Part shown: piece after piece, positions 17,301-24,072 of the stretch
Position numbering within the stretch: position 1 is the first letter of the stretch
How the letters are laid out: each line of letters opens with the position of its first letter
From: Alphaproteobacteria bacterium
GTDB taxonomy: Bacteria > Pseudomonadota > Alphaproteobacteria > UBA3830
Direction: 5' to 3'
NCBI GenBank assembly: GCA_025998595.1
Contig: BNWE01000011.1
Location: 1 to 25,899, forward strand
Length of the DNA stretch: 25,899 nt
Notes under the pieces: generated by a model
Seen by the model: only the letters and a program-made list of their open reading frames with translations
The model's database searches: none
What the model was told of the DNA's origin: nothing
Translations under genes and position numbers: made by a program

Positions 17301-18874
17301 GATCCGGAGTGGCCATCAGAATGAGCGTCGGCATTGATTTGATTGTCGCGATCTTGGCTACGTTAAAAGCCGGGAAAATGTATGTTCCAATAGATCCTAT
17401 AGTTCCGGATTCAAGGGCAAGCTACATACTTTCTGATTCTGGTACGGAATGTATAATCACAAATATCGATTGTAATTTCGAATGCGAAATAATAAATATT
17501 TCGACGATTGATTTTGAAGCAACTTGCTCAGATGATGGCAGCTTTATTCCTCCGGATAATTACGCATACATGATATACACAACAGGAACAACCGGAAATC
17601 CTAAGGGGACGAGAATTACGCATCATAATGTCGTTCGGTTATTTAAAGCAACTGCGGATTTATTTAAATTCAATGATTCAGATGTGTGGTGTTTGTTTCA
17701 CTCCTATGGATTTGATTTTTCTGTTTGGGAGATATTTGGAGCGTTATTGTATGGTGGAAAACTAACGATTCCCACAAGGAATGAAATACTTTCTCCTGCA
17801 AAATTTTATGAATTTATCAAAAGTAACGAAGTTAGTGTTCTTAATCAAACTCCAAGTGCTTTAAAATCTGTTTTGAAGGAATGGAAGTGCCATTTGCCTG
17901 CTCTCAGATATATAGTTTCCGGAGGAGAAGCGCTGGAACCAAGCGTGATAAAAGAATGGTCTCTTTCACTTAATTTCGCGACGACAAAACTTATAAACAT
18001 GTATGGTATAACCGAAACCACCGTTCATAATACATATTATGAAGTAACTGGACAGGAAAAAAACAGCGTAATTGGGCTTCCATTGAGAGATCTCGATATA
18101 TATCTTGTGGACGAAAATGAAAAAGTAGTATCAAACGGTCTAAATGGAGAAATCGTAGTTGCCGGAGATGGAGTTTCCGATGGATACTTCAATAAAGACG
18201 ACATTACAAAGAAAAAATTCGTGCGAATTCCATCCATAGATGAAAGATTGTTTTATCGTTCAGGAGATTTAGCTATAGAAAACAGCAATTGTGATTTGAT
18301 TTACCTTGGACGCATAGATAGGCAGGTTCAACTGCATGGTTTTAGAATTGAGCTTGCGGAAATAGAATTAAAGGCATTTGAATTCTGCAAAAAACAATGC
18401 GTCGCAATTATAGAAAACATCAACGACGAAGATTTTCTATCCTTATATGTAAAATCTGGCGATTCACTGAACAAAAATAATCTAAGATTGTTTTTATCCA
18501 AAAATCTTCCGGCATATATGGTTCCAAACTACATTCACTATGTTGATGAATTTCCTCTAAACATGAATGGAAAGATAAATACAGAAATATTGAAAACGCT
18601 AAAAAATGTCGAAGCAACCACAGAAGAAAATAGTTTTTCAATTACCTTGGATGAAAAGATAATAAAGGAAGTTTGTGAAGAGATTTTGGATTGTCGCATA
18701 TCGGATCTTTCGATAAACTTTTTTGAATTGGGAGCTCATTCTTTTAGCATCATAAAAATAGCGAAAAAATTAGAGGAGCACAAATATAAGGTTGATGTTT
18801 TAGATTTGTTTGTATATTCAAATGTAAAGGATTTAGCTGCATTTTTAAAAACGAGGAATGAAAATGGCATTTGA
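14303..18874 (+). CDS. NRPS A(Ala)-T-C-A(Thr)-T
   Basis: 1523 aa with GGAGA five bases before the ATG. Domain order: A1 (1-455; FTSGSTGKPKG, NLYGPTECTT, Lys444), T1 (Ser499 in EQGGHS), C (about 540-940; HHSILDG at 656-662, RNPIFQAVF near 845), A2 (945-1430; YTTGTTGNPKG, NMYGITETT, Lys1424 in NGKIN), T2 (Ser1480 in ELGAHS). Pocket residues read D172 L173 F176 N210 N233 A235 L259 T267 Y268 K444 in A1, that is DLFNNALTYK, a code I know as alanine. In A2 they read D1138 F1139 W1142 N1181 V1205 G1207 M1233 V1241 H1242 K1424, that is DFWNVGMVHK, a threonine code. The internal C domain therefore joins an alanyl donor to threonine. No epimerase, methyltransferase or thioesterase is present. The gene begins with A, so upstream condensation needs the freestanding C protein, or Ala is itself a second starter. 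The 3' end overlaps the next gene by 11 bp. Confidence 0.9.
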   Translation: MFLDTIVENAKYFSQSPAVIFNDLVLNYKNLFSEANKFSEYLKQNGLKKGHAVILYHSRNIDLISKILGIFIAGGIYVPVDKKFPEGRLNEISDQLNPFAIVRDSNVEFCSGSSFDNNQDLAYILFTSGSTGKPKGVCLGYDNINSFLNWADDHYSETELERTLFSTSISFDLSIFEIFAPLLKGKAILLVDKITDLIENSRNINPTLINTVPSAAKALLEASSVPETVVTFNIAGEPLTQNIVDGLYNLKNVKKVYNLYGPTECTTYATCFLTERNSKEIFTPIGKALSNSAITIVDENSNTVSSGAKGEILISGRCVGIGYYNNCESTEEKFVTLNGQRFYKTGDIGFIENDILFYCGRIDHQIKMRGYRIELLEIEERIISIAGVKSVAVIYLEDRSEIVACVCSDLDKTYIEDGIKKYLPDYMIPTIKIFDILPLNQNGKIDRKKLKEDLLLSVVVDNAGSPAEHNHKLIEIVKKVLKRDSINVEKSFFEQGGHSLLAVQFLNEIKKHLKWNISIQDIFTLENLRDIIDKFEPTLQELFPWERRFVAFENMSPGLGVYNMSYAFKLNKSFDVMDISNAVIELQKNFPILNTRFISKNEHFYRSFGELEKLQISRECSSQIVNEFSFKPFDFFGGTLVRFGLFNGDIIVISCHHSILDGHSFQIVLENFFDLLNGRSVEKQTVIYWNTDESILEDFKSIDVFCEMQWPKTSQRNLKYDYIGCTKKIEIDKSSLHEIEKKLKVRHCNISNFILAVYAITLGKFCRQKNFNIGVPFGNRITAEEEYSLGCFVNLLPLPFNFEENEKLSVITEKVRDNIWEYLGKQRILFDDMLSYLKVPANLSRNPIFQAVFVKLPDMTEMCERYDISEMELQFPYAKYDCTLQLTENKDKIILGLEYATSVLDDSKAELFLKLIIENINNYKNDLEKSLDDFIYVDNAKQRSSISFEKHETIVDWFKNICNSHTNNIAITHCGESITYGELDRKSSILASVISKKSRGSGVAIRMSVGIDLIVAILATLKAGKMYVPIDPIVPDSRASYILSDSGTECIITNIDCNFECEIINISTIDFEATCSDDGSFIPPDNYAYMIYTTGTTGNPKGTRITHHNVVRLFKATADLFKFNDSDVWCLFHSYGFDFSVWEIFGALLYGGKLTIPTRNEILSPAKFYEFIKSNEVSVLNQTPSALKSVLKEWKCHLPALRYIVSGGEALEPSVIKEWSLSLNFATTKLINMYGITETTVHNTYYEVTGQEKNSVIGLPLRDLDIYLVDENEKVVSNGLNGEIVVAGDGVSDGYFNKDDITKKKFVRIPSIDERLFYRSGDLAIENSNCDLIYLGRIDRQVQLHGFRIELAEIELKAFEFCKKQCVAIIENINDEDFLSLYVKSGDSLNKNNLRLFLSKNLPAYMVPNYIHYVDEFPLNMNGKINTEILKTLKNVEATTEENSFSITLDEKIIKEVCEEILDCRISDLSINFFELGAHSFSIIKIAKKLEEHKYKVDVLDLFVYSNVKDLAAFLKTRNENGI

Positions 18875-20447
18875 TATAGCAGTAGTTGGAATAGGATGCG
18901 CGTTTCCAGGAGCAAACAGAATCGATTCTTTTCTTGATTTGATAAAATCAGATACGTCATTTATCATTGATGTATCGGAATATGTAAAAAACAAAAGTGA
19001 TAATTATGTTCCATTCAAAGGCGTTTATCACGACGCATTTTTATTCGATGCGGAGTTGTTTGGATTCTCCAAAGGAGATGCGAAAACACTAGATCCACAG
19101 CATAGAATTTTTTTTCAAACTGCATACAGAGCACTGGAATCTGCCGGATATAATGATCCAAAATCAATTGATAAAAAGGTTGGCGTTTATGCGTCATGTG
19201 GATTTCCCGGATATGTATTGCATCATCTTTTAAAAAACCGCGAGGTTATGGAAAAATACGATGATTTATATATTCAGCTGATGAATGATAAGGATTTTTT
19301 GGCGACTAGATTTTCTTATTTAATGAATTTCAATGGTCCATCTATAAATATTCAATGCGGCTGTTCAAGTTCTTTGGTCGGAGTTCATTTGGCGGCGCAA
19401 TCTCTATTGCTGCATGAATGTGACGTAGCAATAGTTGGTGGATCGTCAATATCGTATCCAATTTACAATGGCTATACCTACAGCGAAGATTCAATTGCGT
19501 CCAAAGATGGAAAAATATATTCATTCGACGAAAAAGCCTCCGGAACAGTTCGAGGAGATGGCTGCGGTGTGGTTATTCTTAAGAGACTCGAGGATGCGAT
19601 AGAAAATTGCGATAGAATTTTTTCCGTAATAAAAGGATCAGCTATTACCAATGACGGGAAAAACAAAATAGGCTTTACGGCTCCAGGCCTACCTCAACAA
19701 ATTAACGTCATAAAAGAAGCGATGGCTGTTTCTGAAATTGAAGATTTAGATTTTGTTGAGGCTCATGCTACCGGCACAAAAATAGGTGATCCCATAGAAA
19801 TAATAGCGTTGGCTGAGGTTTTTAAAAACAAAAAAGATAGATTGATGCTTACTTCCGTAAAACCACACATAGGACATCTGGATGTTGCGTCTGGTATTGC
19901 GAGTTTCATAAAAGTATGTTTATGTTTGTATGATAAATTATTGCCGCATACGTTGAATTTTTCTAATTTAAATCCGATGATTTCACGGGCAAAAGATAAG
20001 GTAGAAGTTTTGCAGAAATACAAAAAAATATCAACTCAATCTATGATAACTGCTGGAGTTACATCTCTGGGAATGGGCGGAACAAATGTTCATGTGGTAT
20101 TGGAATCTGTATCTCGGCAGAATACAGAATATTATCTTGATAAAACATACAGAAAACTCAACCTAGAAAAATATGTAATTGAACCCGATATTATAAACAA
20201 AACAACAAGCGAAACTACTGAAGAAAACGATGTAAAACAAATTGTGAAAAAAGCTTGGGAAAAAATACTGGGTGTAAAAAATATATCTGCGCACGATAAT
20301 TTTTTTGATATGGGAGGCAATTCATTTTCTGCGATTCAGTGCATTGGAATGTTCCCCGCTGCAATGAAAAAGAAAATTGGAGTAATTGATTTTTTGACGC
20401 ACCCTACGTTGAATGATTTCACTGCTCATTTGGAAAATAAATTTTAG
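18864..20447 (+). CDS. AT-less, reductase-less PKS module KS-ACP
   Basis: 527 aa from the ATG at 18864, seven bases after GAGG; the in-frame ATG at 18858 is too close to that site. The ketosynthase has Cys167 in CGCSSSL, His301 in EAHATGTKIGDP and His338 in PHIGHLDVASG. After a linker of about 60 residues comes a carrier domain with Ser487 in DMGGNS. There is no AT, KR, DH or TE, so the module can only add an unreduced two-carbon unit charged in trans. It follows the threonine-activating module and is the last synthase gene. The thioester it carries, aminoacyl-CO-CH2-CO-S-ACP, is set up for offloading by cyclisation or by the next gene's thioesterase. It overlaps the upstream NRPS gene by 11 bp. 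Confidence 0.9.
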   Translation: MAFDIAVVGIGCAFPGANRIDSFLDLIKSDTSFIIDVSEYVKNKSDNYVPFKGVYHDAFLFDAELFGFSKGDAKTLDPQHRIFFQTAYRALESAGYNDPKSIDKKVGVYASCGFPGYVLHHLLKNREVMEKYDDLYIQLMNDKDFLATRFSYLMNFNGPSINIQCGCSSSLVGVHLAAQSLLLHECDVAIVGGSSISYPIYNGYTYSEDSIASKDGKIYSFDEKASGTVRGDGCGVVILKRLEDAIENCDRIFSVIKGSAITNDGKNKIGFTAPGLPQQINVIKEAMAVSEIEDLDFVEAHATGTKIGDPIEIIALAEVFKNKKDRLMLTSVKPHIGHLDVASGIASFIKVCLCLYDKLLPHTLNFSNLNPMISRAKDKVEVLQKYKKISTQSMITAGVTSLGMGGTNVHVVLESVSRQNTEYYLDKTYRKLNLEKYVIEPDIINKTTSETTEENDVKQIVKKAWEKILGVKNISAHDNFFDMGGNSFSAIQCIGMFPAAMKKKIGVIDFLTHPTLNDFTAHLENKF

Positions 20448-20458
20448 GAGATCGAACA

Positions 20459-21184
20459 ATGCCGACTAGATGTTTTGAAAATAAATCGACCGCTACTATG
20501 AGAATGTTTTGTCTGCCATATGCTGGCGGAAGTGCAGAATTTTATCTTTCGTGGAAAAATTTAATTCCGAATTGGATCGATCTATGTCCAATACAATTTG
20601 CCGGTAGATCGTATAGATTGAACGAAGTATCTGCAAAAACTTTCTACGATTTAGTGGATGAATTGCTTCCGATAATTAGCCGCTACGATGATAAAGAAAT
20701 AATTTTATACGGCCATAGCATGGGAAGCGTATTAGCATATGAAATTGCGGTTCGCATGAAAAAGCATCCTATTTTGCTTTGCTTAACAAGTGGGGAAGCG
20801 CCAGATAAATGGAAAGGGAGAGATTTTTTCACATATTTTTCAGATAACGAAATGCTCGATTGGATGGTAAGTAATTACGGCTACTCTTCTGTTGACAGTG
20901 GCGAAATAAAAAATTATCTGTTGCCTTTTGTTCGCCCATTAAGAAACGATCTGTTGATATGCGAAAGTTATGAAACTACAGGACTAACGTATCAGCATCC
21001 CACAATAATTGCTGCCGCAAAGGATGATCTCTTGTGTAAAAGCAATATAAAATTATGGAACGAATATTGTCCCGATTCTGAAATAATTTACTTCGAAAAT
21101 GGAGGACACTTTTTTAATAGGATATATACAAAAGAATTGATATCATTTATTGTGAAAAAGATCGAGCAAGCGGGTTATAAATAA
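20459..21184 (+). CDS. Type II thioesterase
   Basis: 241 aa, an alpha/beta-hydrolase of the GrsT/RifR type that hydrolyses stalled or wrong acyl groups from carrier proteins. It may also release the product here, since no fused TE exists. Motifs: FCLPYAGGSA near the N-terminus (oxyanion hole), YGHSMGS with nucleophile Ser87, Asp189 in AAAKDD, and His217 in ENGGHFF. The length is typical of the family. AGGAG, starting in the stop codon of the KS-ACP gene, lies eight bases before the ATG. It appears to be the last gene of the biosynthetic block. Confidence 0.9.
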   Translation: MPTRCFENKSTATMRMFCLPYAGGSAEFYLSWKNLIPNWIDLCPIQFAGRSYRLNEVSAKTFYDLVDELLPIISRYDDKEIILYGHSMGSVLAYEIAVRMKKHPILLCLTSGEAPDKWKGRDFFTYFSDNEMLDWMVSNYGYSSVDSGEIKNYLLPFVRPLRNDLLICESYETTGLTYQHPTIIAAAKDDLLCKSNIKLWNEYCPDSEIIYFENGGHFFNRIYTKELISFIVKKIEQAGYK

Positions 21185-21278
21185 TGATTGATATTTTCAT
21201 CAAGCAAGAAGTCATGACGGCAGTGAGGTAGATTTAACGAGTTAAAGATGCACTGGAATAAAATGCGGAGAATATAAA

Positions 21279-22580
21279 ATGAGTCTGAAAGAGCAAAAAA
21301 TTGGTGCAGTAAAAGCGACGTCGTTGGTGGCTGGAAATATGATTGGATCGGGAGTACTGTTGGCTCCGGCCATACTGGCCCCGTATGGAAACATGGCTAT
21401 TGTCGGATGGATTGTTACGACCATTGGCGCTCTCGCGCTTGCTCTTGCATTTTCCAAATTAAGCATATGGATTCCCAGATCTGGTGGGCCATATACATAT
21501 GCAAAACATGTTTTTGGAGATTTTGTCGGATTTCAAATGGCCTGGGGATACTGGATTAGCGCCTGGTGCGGCAGTGTATCTTTGCTCAGCGGAACATTGC
21601 AATATATGTCGATATTTTGCCCTTCGCTAATTGCAAATCAAATGTTTTCCATGGGATTTGGCATTGCATTAATCGCGCTTTTTACATTTATAAATATGCG
21701 TGGGATAAAAGAATCAACGTTTATCGAGGTGATTATAGTCATCATCAAGATTTTACCATTGATTATTATCGCGATATTGGGAATTTTTTATGTGGATTTC
21801 AGTAACATATTTGCAGCAACAGAGATTTCTAATTGTTCGTTTCTATCTTCTTTTGGTGGCATGTCGATAACATTGCTCTGGGCATTTATTGGTTTGGAAT
21901 CCGGAACCGTTCCATCAGACAGTGTGGAAAATCCGACCACAACAATTCCGCTGGCGACAATCGCTGGAGTTTTGCTTACGGCATCTGTCTACATATGTGG
22001 AGCGATTGTGATTACAGGTTTGATTCCGCACGGTGAATTGCTTGCATCAAAGGCTCCGTATGTTGATGCTGCCGAAAAGATTTTCGGTAAATATGGAGCA
22101 ATAGCAATGATCATAACCGGAACCATCGGCTTAGCAGGATCTCTGAATGGATGGATATTACTTCAGGGACAGGTTGCCAGCTCAGCTGCCAGCGAAGGAT
22201 TGTTCCCCAAATATTTTCTAAAGACGAATAAACATGGAGCTCCACGCGGAGTCGTTGTTGGTAGTATTCTAATGATGCTTGTCTTTTTATTGACATATCA
22301 AAAGTCAGTTATGGAACATGTGAAATTATTGATTGAAATGTCAGTTCTTGCAATGTTATTGCCATACTTTTATTCGGCAGTAGCATTTTGTTATCTTGCA
22401 TTCGGAAGAAAGAAAGAATTCTCGCTGATCGAAAAATGTTTTTTATCCATTGTGGGGATTATCTCAATTTTATATACATTCATTGCTATATTCGGATCCG
22501 AAGAAAAAATGGTGTTTTTGGCTTTTGCGATGTTTTTAATTAGCGTTCCTTTTTATTGCTTCACAAAAAAAACACAGTAG
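21279..22580 (+). CDS. APC-superfamily amino acid/polyamine antiporter (AdiC/PotE-like)
   Basis: 433 aa inner-membrane transporter with about twelve hydrophobic segments. Family marks: GNMIGSGVLLAP in TM1 (the unwound substrate-binding helix), SGGPYTYAKHVFG after TM2, a GLESGTVPSDSVENP segment in the TM6 region, and NGWILLQGQVASSAASEGLFP, which matches the AdiC region holding the gating Trp. Members exchange an amino acid for its amine or take up amino acids, and intracellular bacteria commonly carry several. GGAG is eight bases before the ATG. A 94-bp gap without a visible terminator separates it from the thioesterase, so it could be read through from the operon. The substrate cannot be read. 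A role in supplying precursors or exporting product is speculative. Confidence 0.85.
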   Translation: MSLKEQKIGAVKATSLVAGNMIGSGVLLAPAILAPYGNMAIVGWIVTTIGALALALAFSKLSIWIPRSGGPYTYAKHVFGDFVGFQMAWGYWISAWCGSVSLLSGTLQYMSIFCPSLIANQMFSMGFGIALIALFTFINMRGIKESTFIEVIIVIIKILPLIIIAILGIFYVDFSNIFAATEISNCSFLSSFGGMSITLLWAFIGLESGTVPSDSVENPTTTIPLATIAGVLLTASVYICGAIVITGLIPHGELLASKAPYVDAAEKIFGKYGAIAMIITGTIGLAGSLNGWILLQGQVASSAASEGLFPKYFLKTNKHGAPRGVVVGSILMMLVFLLTYQKSVMEHVKLLIEMSVLAMLLPYFYSAVAFCYLAFGRKKEFSLIEKCFLSIVGIISILYTFIAIFGSEEKMVFLAFAMFLISVPFYCFTKKTQ

Positions 22581-22691
22581 TGCTTTAGCATTTCTACGGT
22601 TTTTGGTCGCCAGCACTATGAAAACAATAACAAATCAATGATAGATTATGTCAAACTAAATCAAACACTTATGAATCCAGTGCCCAAGTCC

Positions 22692-22828
22692 AGACACATA
22701 TGAGACGGAGCAGCAGTGCTGAAAATAGAGCAGAAAGCATATTTTGAGTTGCAAAGAAAGTGAAAGGTCTCCGAATAGGTGAAGATTTTAATTCAACCTA
22801 CGGGAGACATCTTCCGTCTCATGTGTCT
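22692..22828. repeat. Large structured palindromic element
   Basis: The outer arms are the 18 bases at 22692-22709 and the 16 bases at 22813-22828. They are exact inverted copies of each other except for a two-base TA bulge in the left arm. Two further hairpins lie inside: CTGAAAAT at 22719-22726 with ATTTTGAG at 22741-22748 (7 of 8 pairs), and GTCTCC at 22767-22772 with GGAGAC at 22803-22808, extended inwards by TAGGT/ACCTA and GAA/TTC pairs. The result folds as a three-way junction. It could be a small structured RNA, a miniature transposable element, or an end-to-end IS relic. No target duplication or coding frame is evident. Confidence 0.55.
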
Positions 22829-22902
22829 TAATCCCGCACATGTAACTTAAACAAATGAAGTGCCATTGTCTAAAATTATCTAAATATCAGCCTGATATAT
22901 TT

Positions 22903-22932
22903 TTGAAATTTTATAGAGTTTTTATATATACT
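22903..22932 (+). promoter_or_regulatory. Possible promoter of the gene at 23040
   Basis: TTGAAA at 22903-22908, an 18-base spacer and TATACT at 22927-22932. A second TATACT lies 30 bases downstream at 22957-22962 without a good -35. The region is very AT-rich, so chance matches are likely. The implied leader is about 100 bases. Confidence 0.3.
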
Positions 22933-23039
22933 CTAGTATTTCTCCCATTTTTATTATATACTCGTATATAGAGATTTACAATGTGGAAGTGTTTCACCAT
23001 TAGAGTCTTGGATAAACGGGTAGCATATGGAGAAAAAAC

Positions 23040-23939
23040 GTGAATAAAAATAAAGTCATTAGCGCTCTTGGTTTGTGCGGAGCTGTGTTGTCATCATCGC
23101 TAACTGCTATGGAAATTGAAAAATACAATCTTGTAAATGGGCTTAGCGATGTGAAACGAGATGTATTCCTAAGAATATGTAACGTGATTGGAAGTGATCG
23201 CCATGGATCCCAAGAGGATAATAAAATTAAAAATCTAATTGGAATGTGTTTTGAGCATTATCGGTGGAAAAACCATAACTATTTTTTGATAAATCGTAAA
23301 CGACTTGCTGGAGATATTATCAGGTATGGCCGGAATTATTTAGAAAATTATACACCTAACGCCCATTATAGCGACGGTACACCGGTGCAGTGGAAATATA
23401 CACATATCGAGAATATAGATGATGTTCTGCCGATCTTTCAGGAGCGCGAGTTCTCTACATCAGATAAGTCTTTTACAGAACAATCTTCGATCGTTATTCC
23501 AATGATAAAAGGTTTGTTTGTACTTAACAAGCTAGGAAAATACGCGGAGCATTTTCTAGAGACCGCGATTTTGTTTTTTTCTCGCACATGGCAACATCAA
23601 GAAGCAGAAATAGCTGATATAATTAAATGGCGATGTAGCGCACATGATTTTGCAATTTTTTTTGCAACAAGAGGTGTGGCCAATTCCCGCATACTAGAAC
23701 ATCTTTGGGATAAAATGTATATGGTTGATGAGCTTAGCACAGACGAAAAACGAAGAGAATTTACGTTTATAATAAAAGAACACGAAATTGATATCAACAA
23801 GGTTTACGTGGACGTAGCTGGACGCTGTACGATTCTTGACATGCAATACATGAACAATCCATTAAATGAAGAAAACATTAACTTTTTAAGAGATAAATGT
23901 AGAGCAAAAAGACTTGAACAATTGCCTGGTAAGAATTAG
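23040..23939 (+). CDS. Secreted protein of unknown function with ankyrin-like C-terminus
   Basis: 299 aa from a GTG preceded by GGAGA six bases upstream. Residues 1-23 (KNKVISALGLCGAVLSSSLTA, then ME) are a clear Sec signal peptide with an AxA-like cut (LTA). I do not recognise the body (24-245), which is mainly helical and rich in aromatic and basic residues. Residues 250-292 (DINKVYVDVAGRCTILDMQY, then ENINFLRDKCRAKR) have the spacing of an ankyrin repeat: an intra-repeat Asn/Asp-x-Gly turn, a T-L-like helix start, and a second helix ending in a short basic cap. One such unit is weak evidence. It is monocistronic on the plus strand, with 133 bp to the convergent lipoprotein gene. A host-directed or envelope role is possible, but no function is assigned. 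Confidence 0.7.
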   Translation: MNKNKVISALGLCGAVLSSSLTAMEIEKYNLVNGLSDVKRDVFLRICNVIGSDRHGSQEDNKIKNLIGMCFEHYRWKNHNYFLINRKRLAGDIIRYGRNYLENYTPNAHYSDGTPVQWKYTHIENIDDVLPIFQEREFSTSDKSFTEQSSIVIPMIKGLFVLNKLGKYAEHFLETAILFFSRTWQHQEAEIADIIKWRCSAHDFAIFFATRGVANSRILEHLWDKMYMVDELSTDEKRREFTFIIKEHEIDINKVYVDVAGRCTILDMQYMNNPLNEENINFLRDKCRAKRLEQLPGKN

Positions 23940-24072
23940 ATCACGATACAGGAATAATGATCCTTAGAGACACAAATAATCTATACCATTAGTGAGTTAA
24001 GACAAAAGGTATAGATATGCACATTCGGAAGGCAACCATCTCGTATGCTTTTCCGCCAGTGATGCAATCACA

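Larger units (their letters stand above)
22581..23039. other. Intergenic region with palindromic element and AT-rich promoter region
   Basis: No coding frame was recognised in this 459-bp stretch. It holds a weak inverted repeat next to the permease stop (AGTGCT at 22579-22584 with AGCACT at 22612-22617), the large palindromic element at 22692-22828, and two dyads in the AT-rich 22920-22970 region in front of the next gene. Confidence 0.6.

Noticed and set aside
22692..22828. tRNA-like gene or CRISPR repeat in the palindromic element
   Set aside because: There is no acceptor/T-arm consensus, and no repeated unit with spacers; only one copy is seen in the window.
23981..24014. Inverted repeat CTATACC / GGTATAG between the convergent genes
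   Set aside because: The stem is only seven base pairs with a 20-base loop and no T-run, so it is too weak to call a terminator in AT-rich DNA.
24059..24071. Small hairpin GTGAT-GCA-ATCAC just after the lipoprotein stop
   Set aside because: The five-base stem has no U-tract on the minus strand. It might aid termination but cannot be distinguished from chance.
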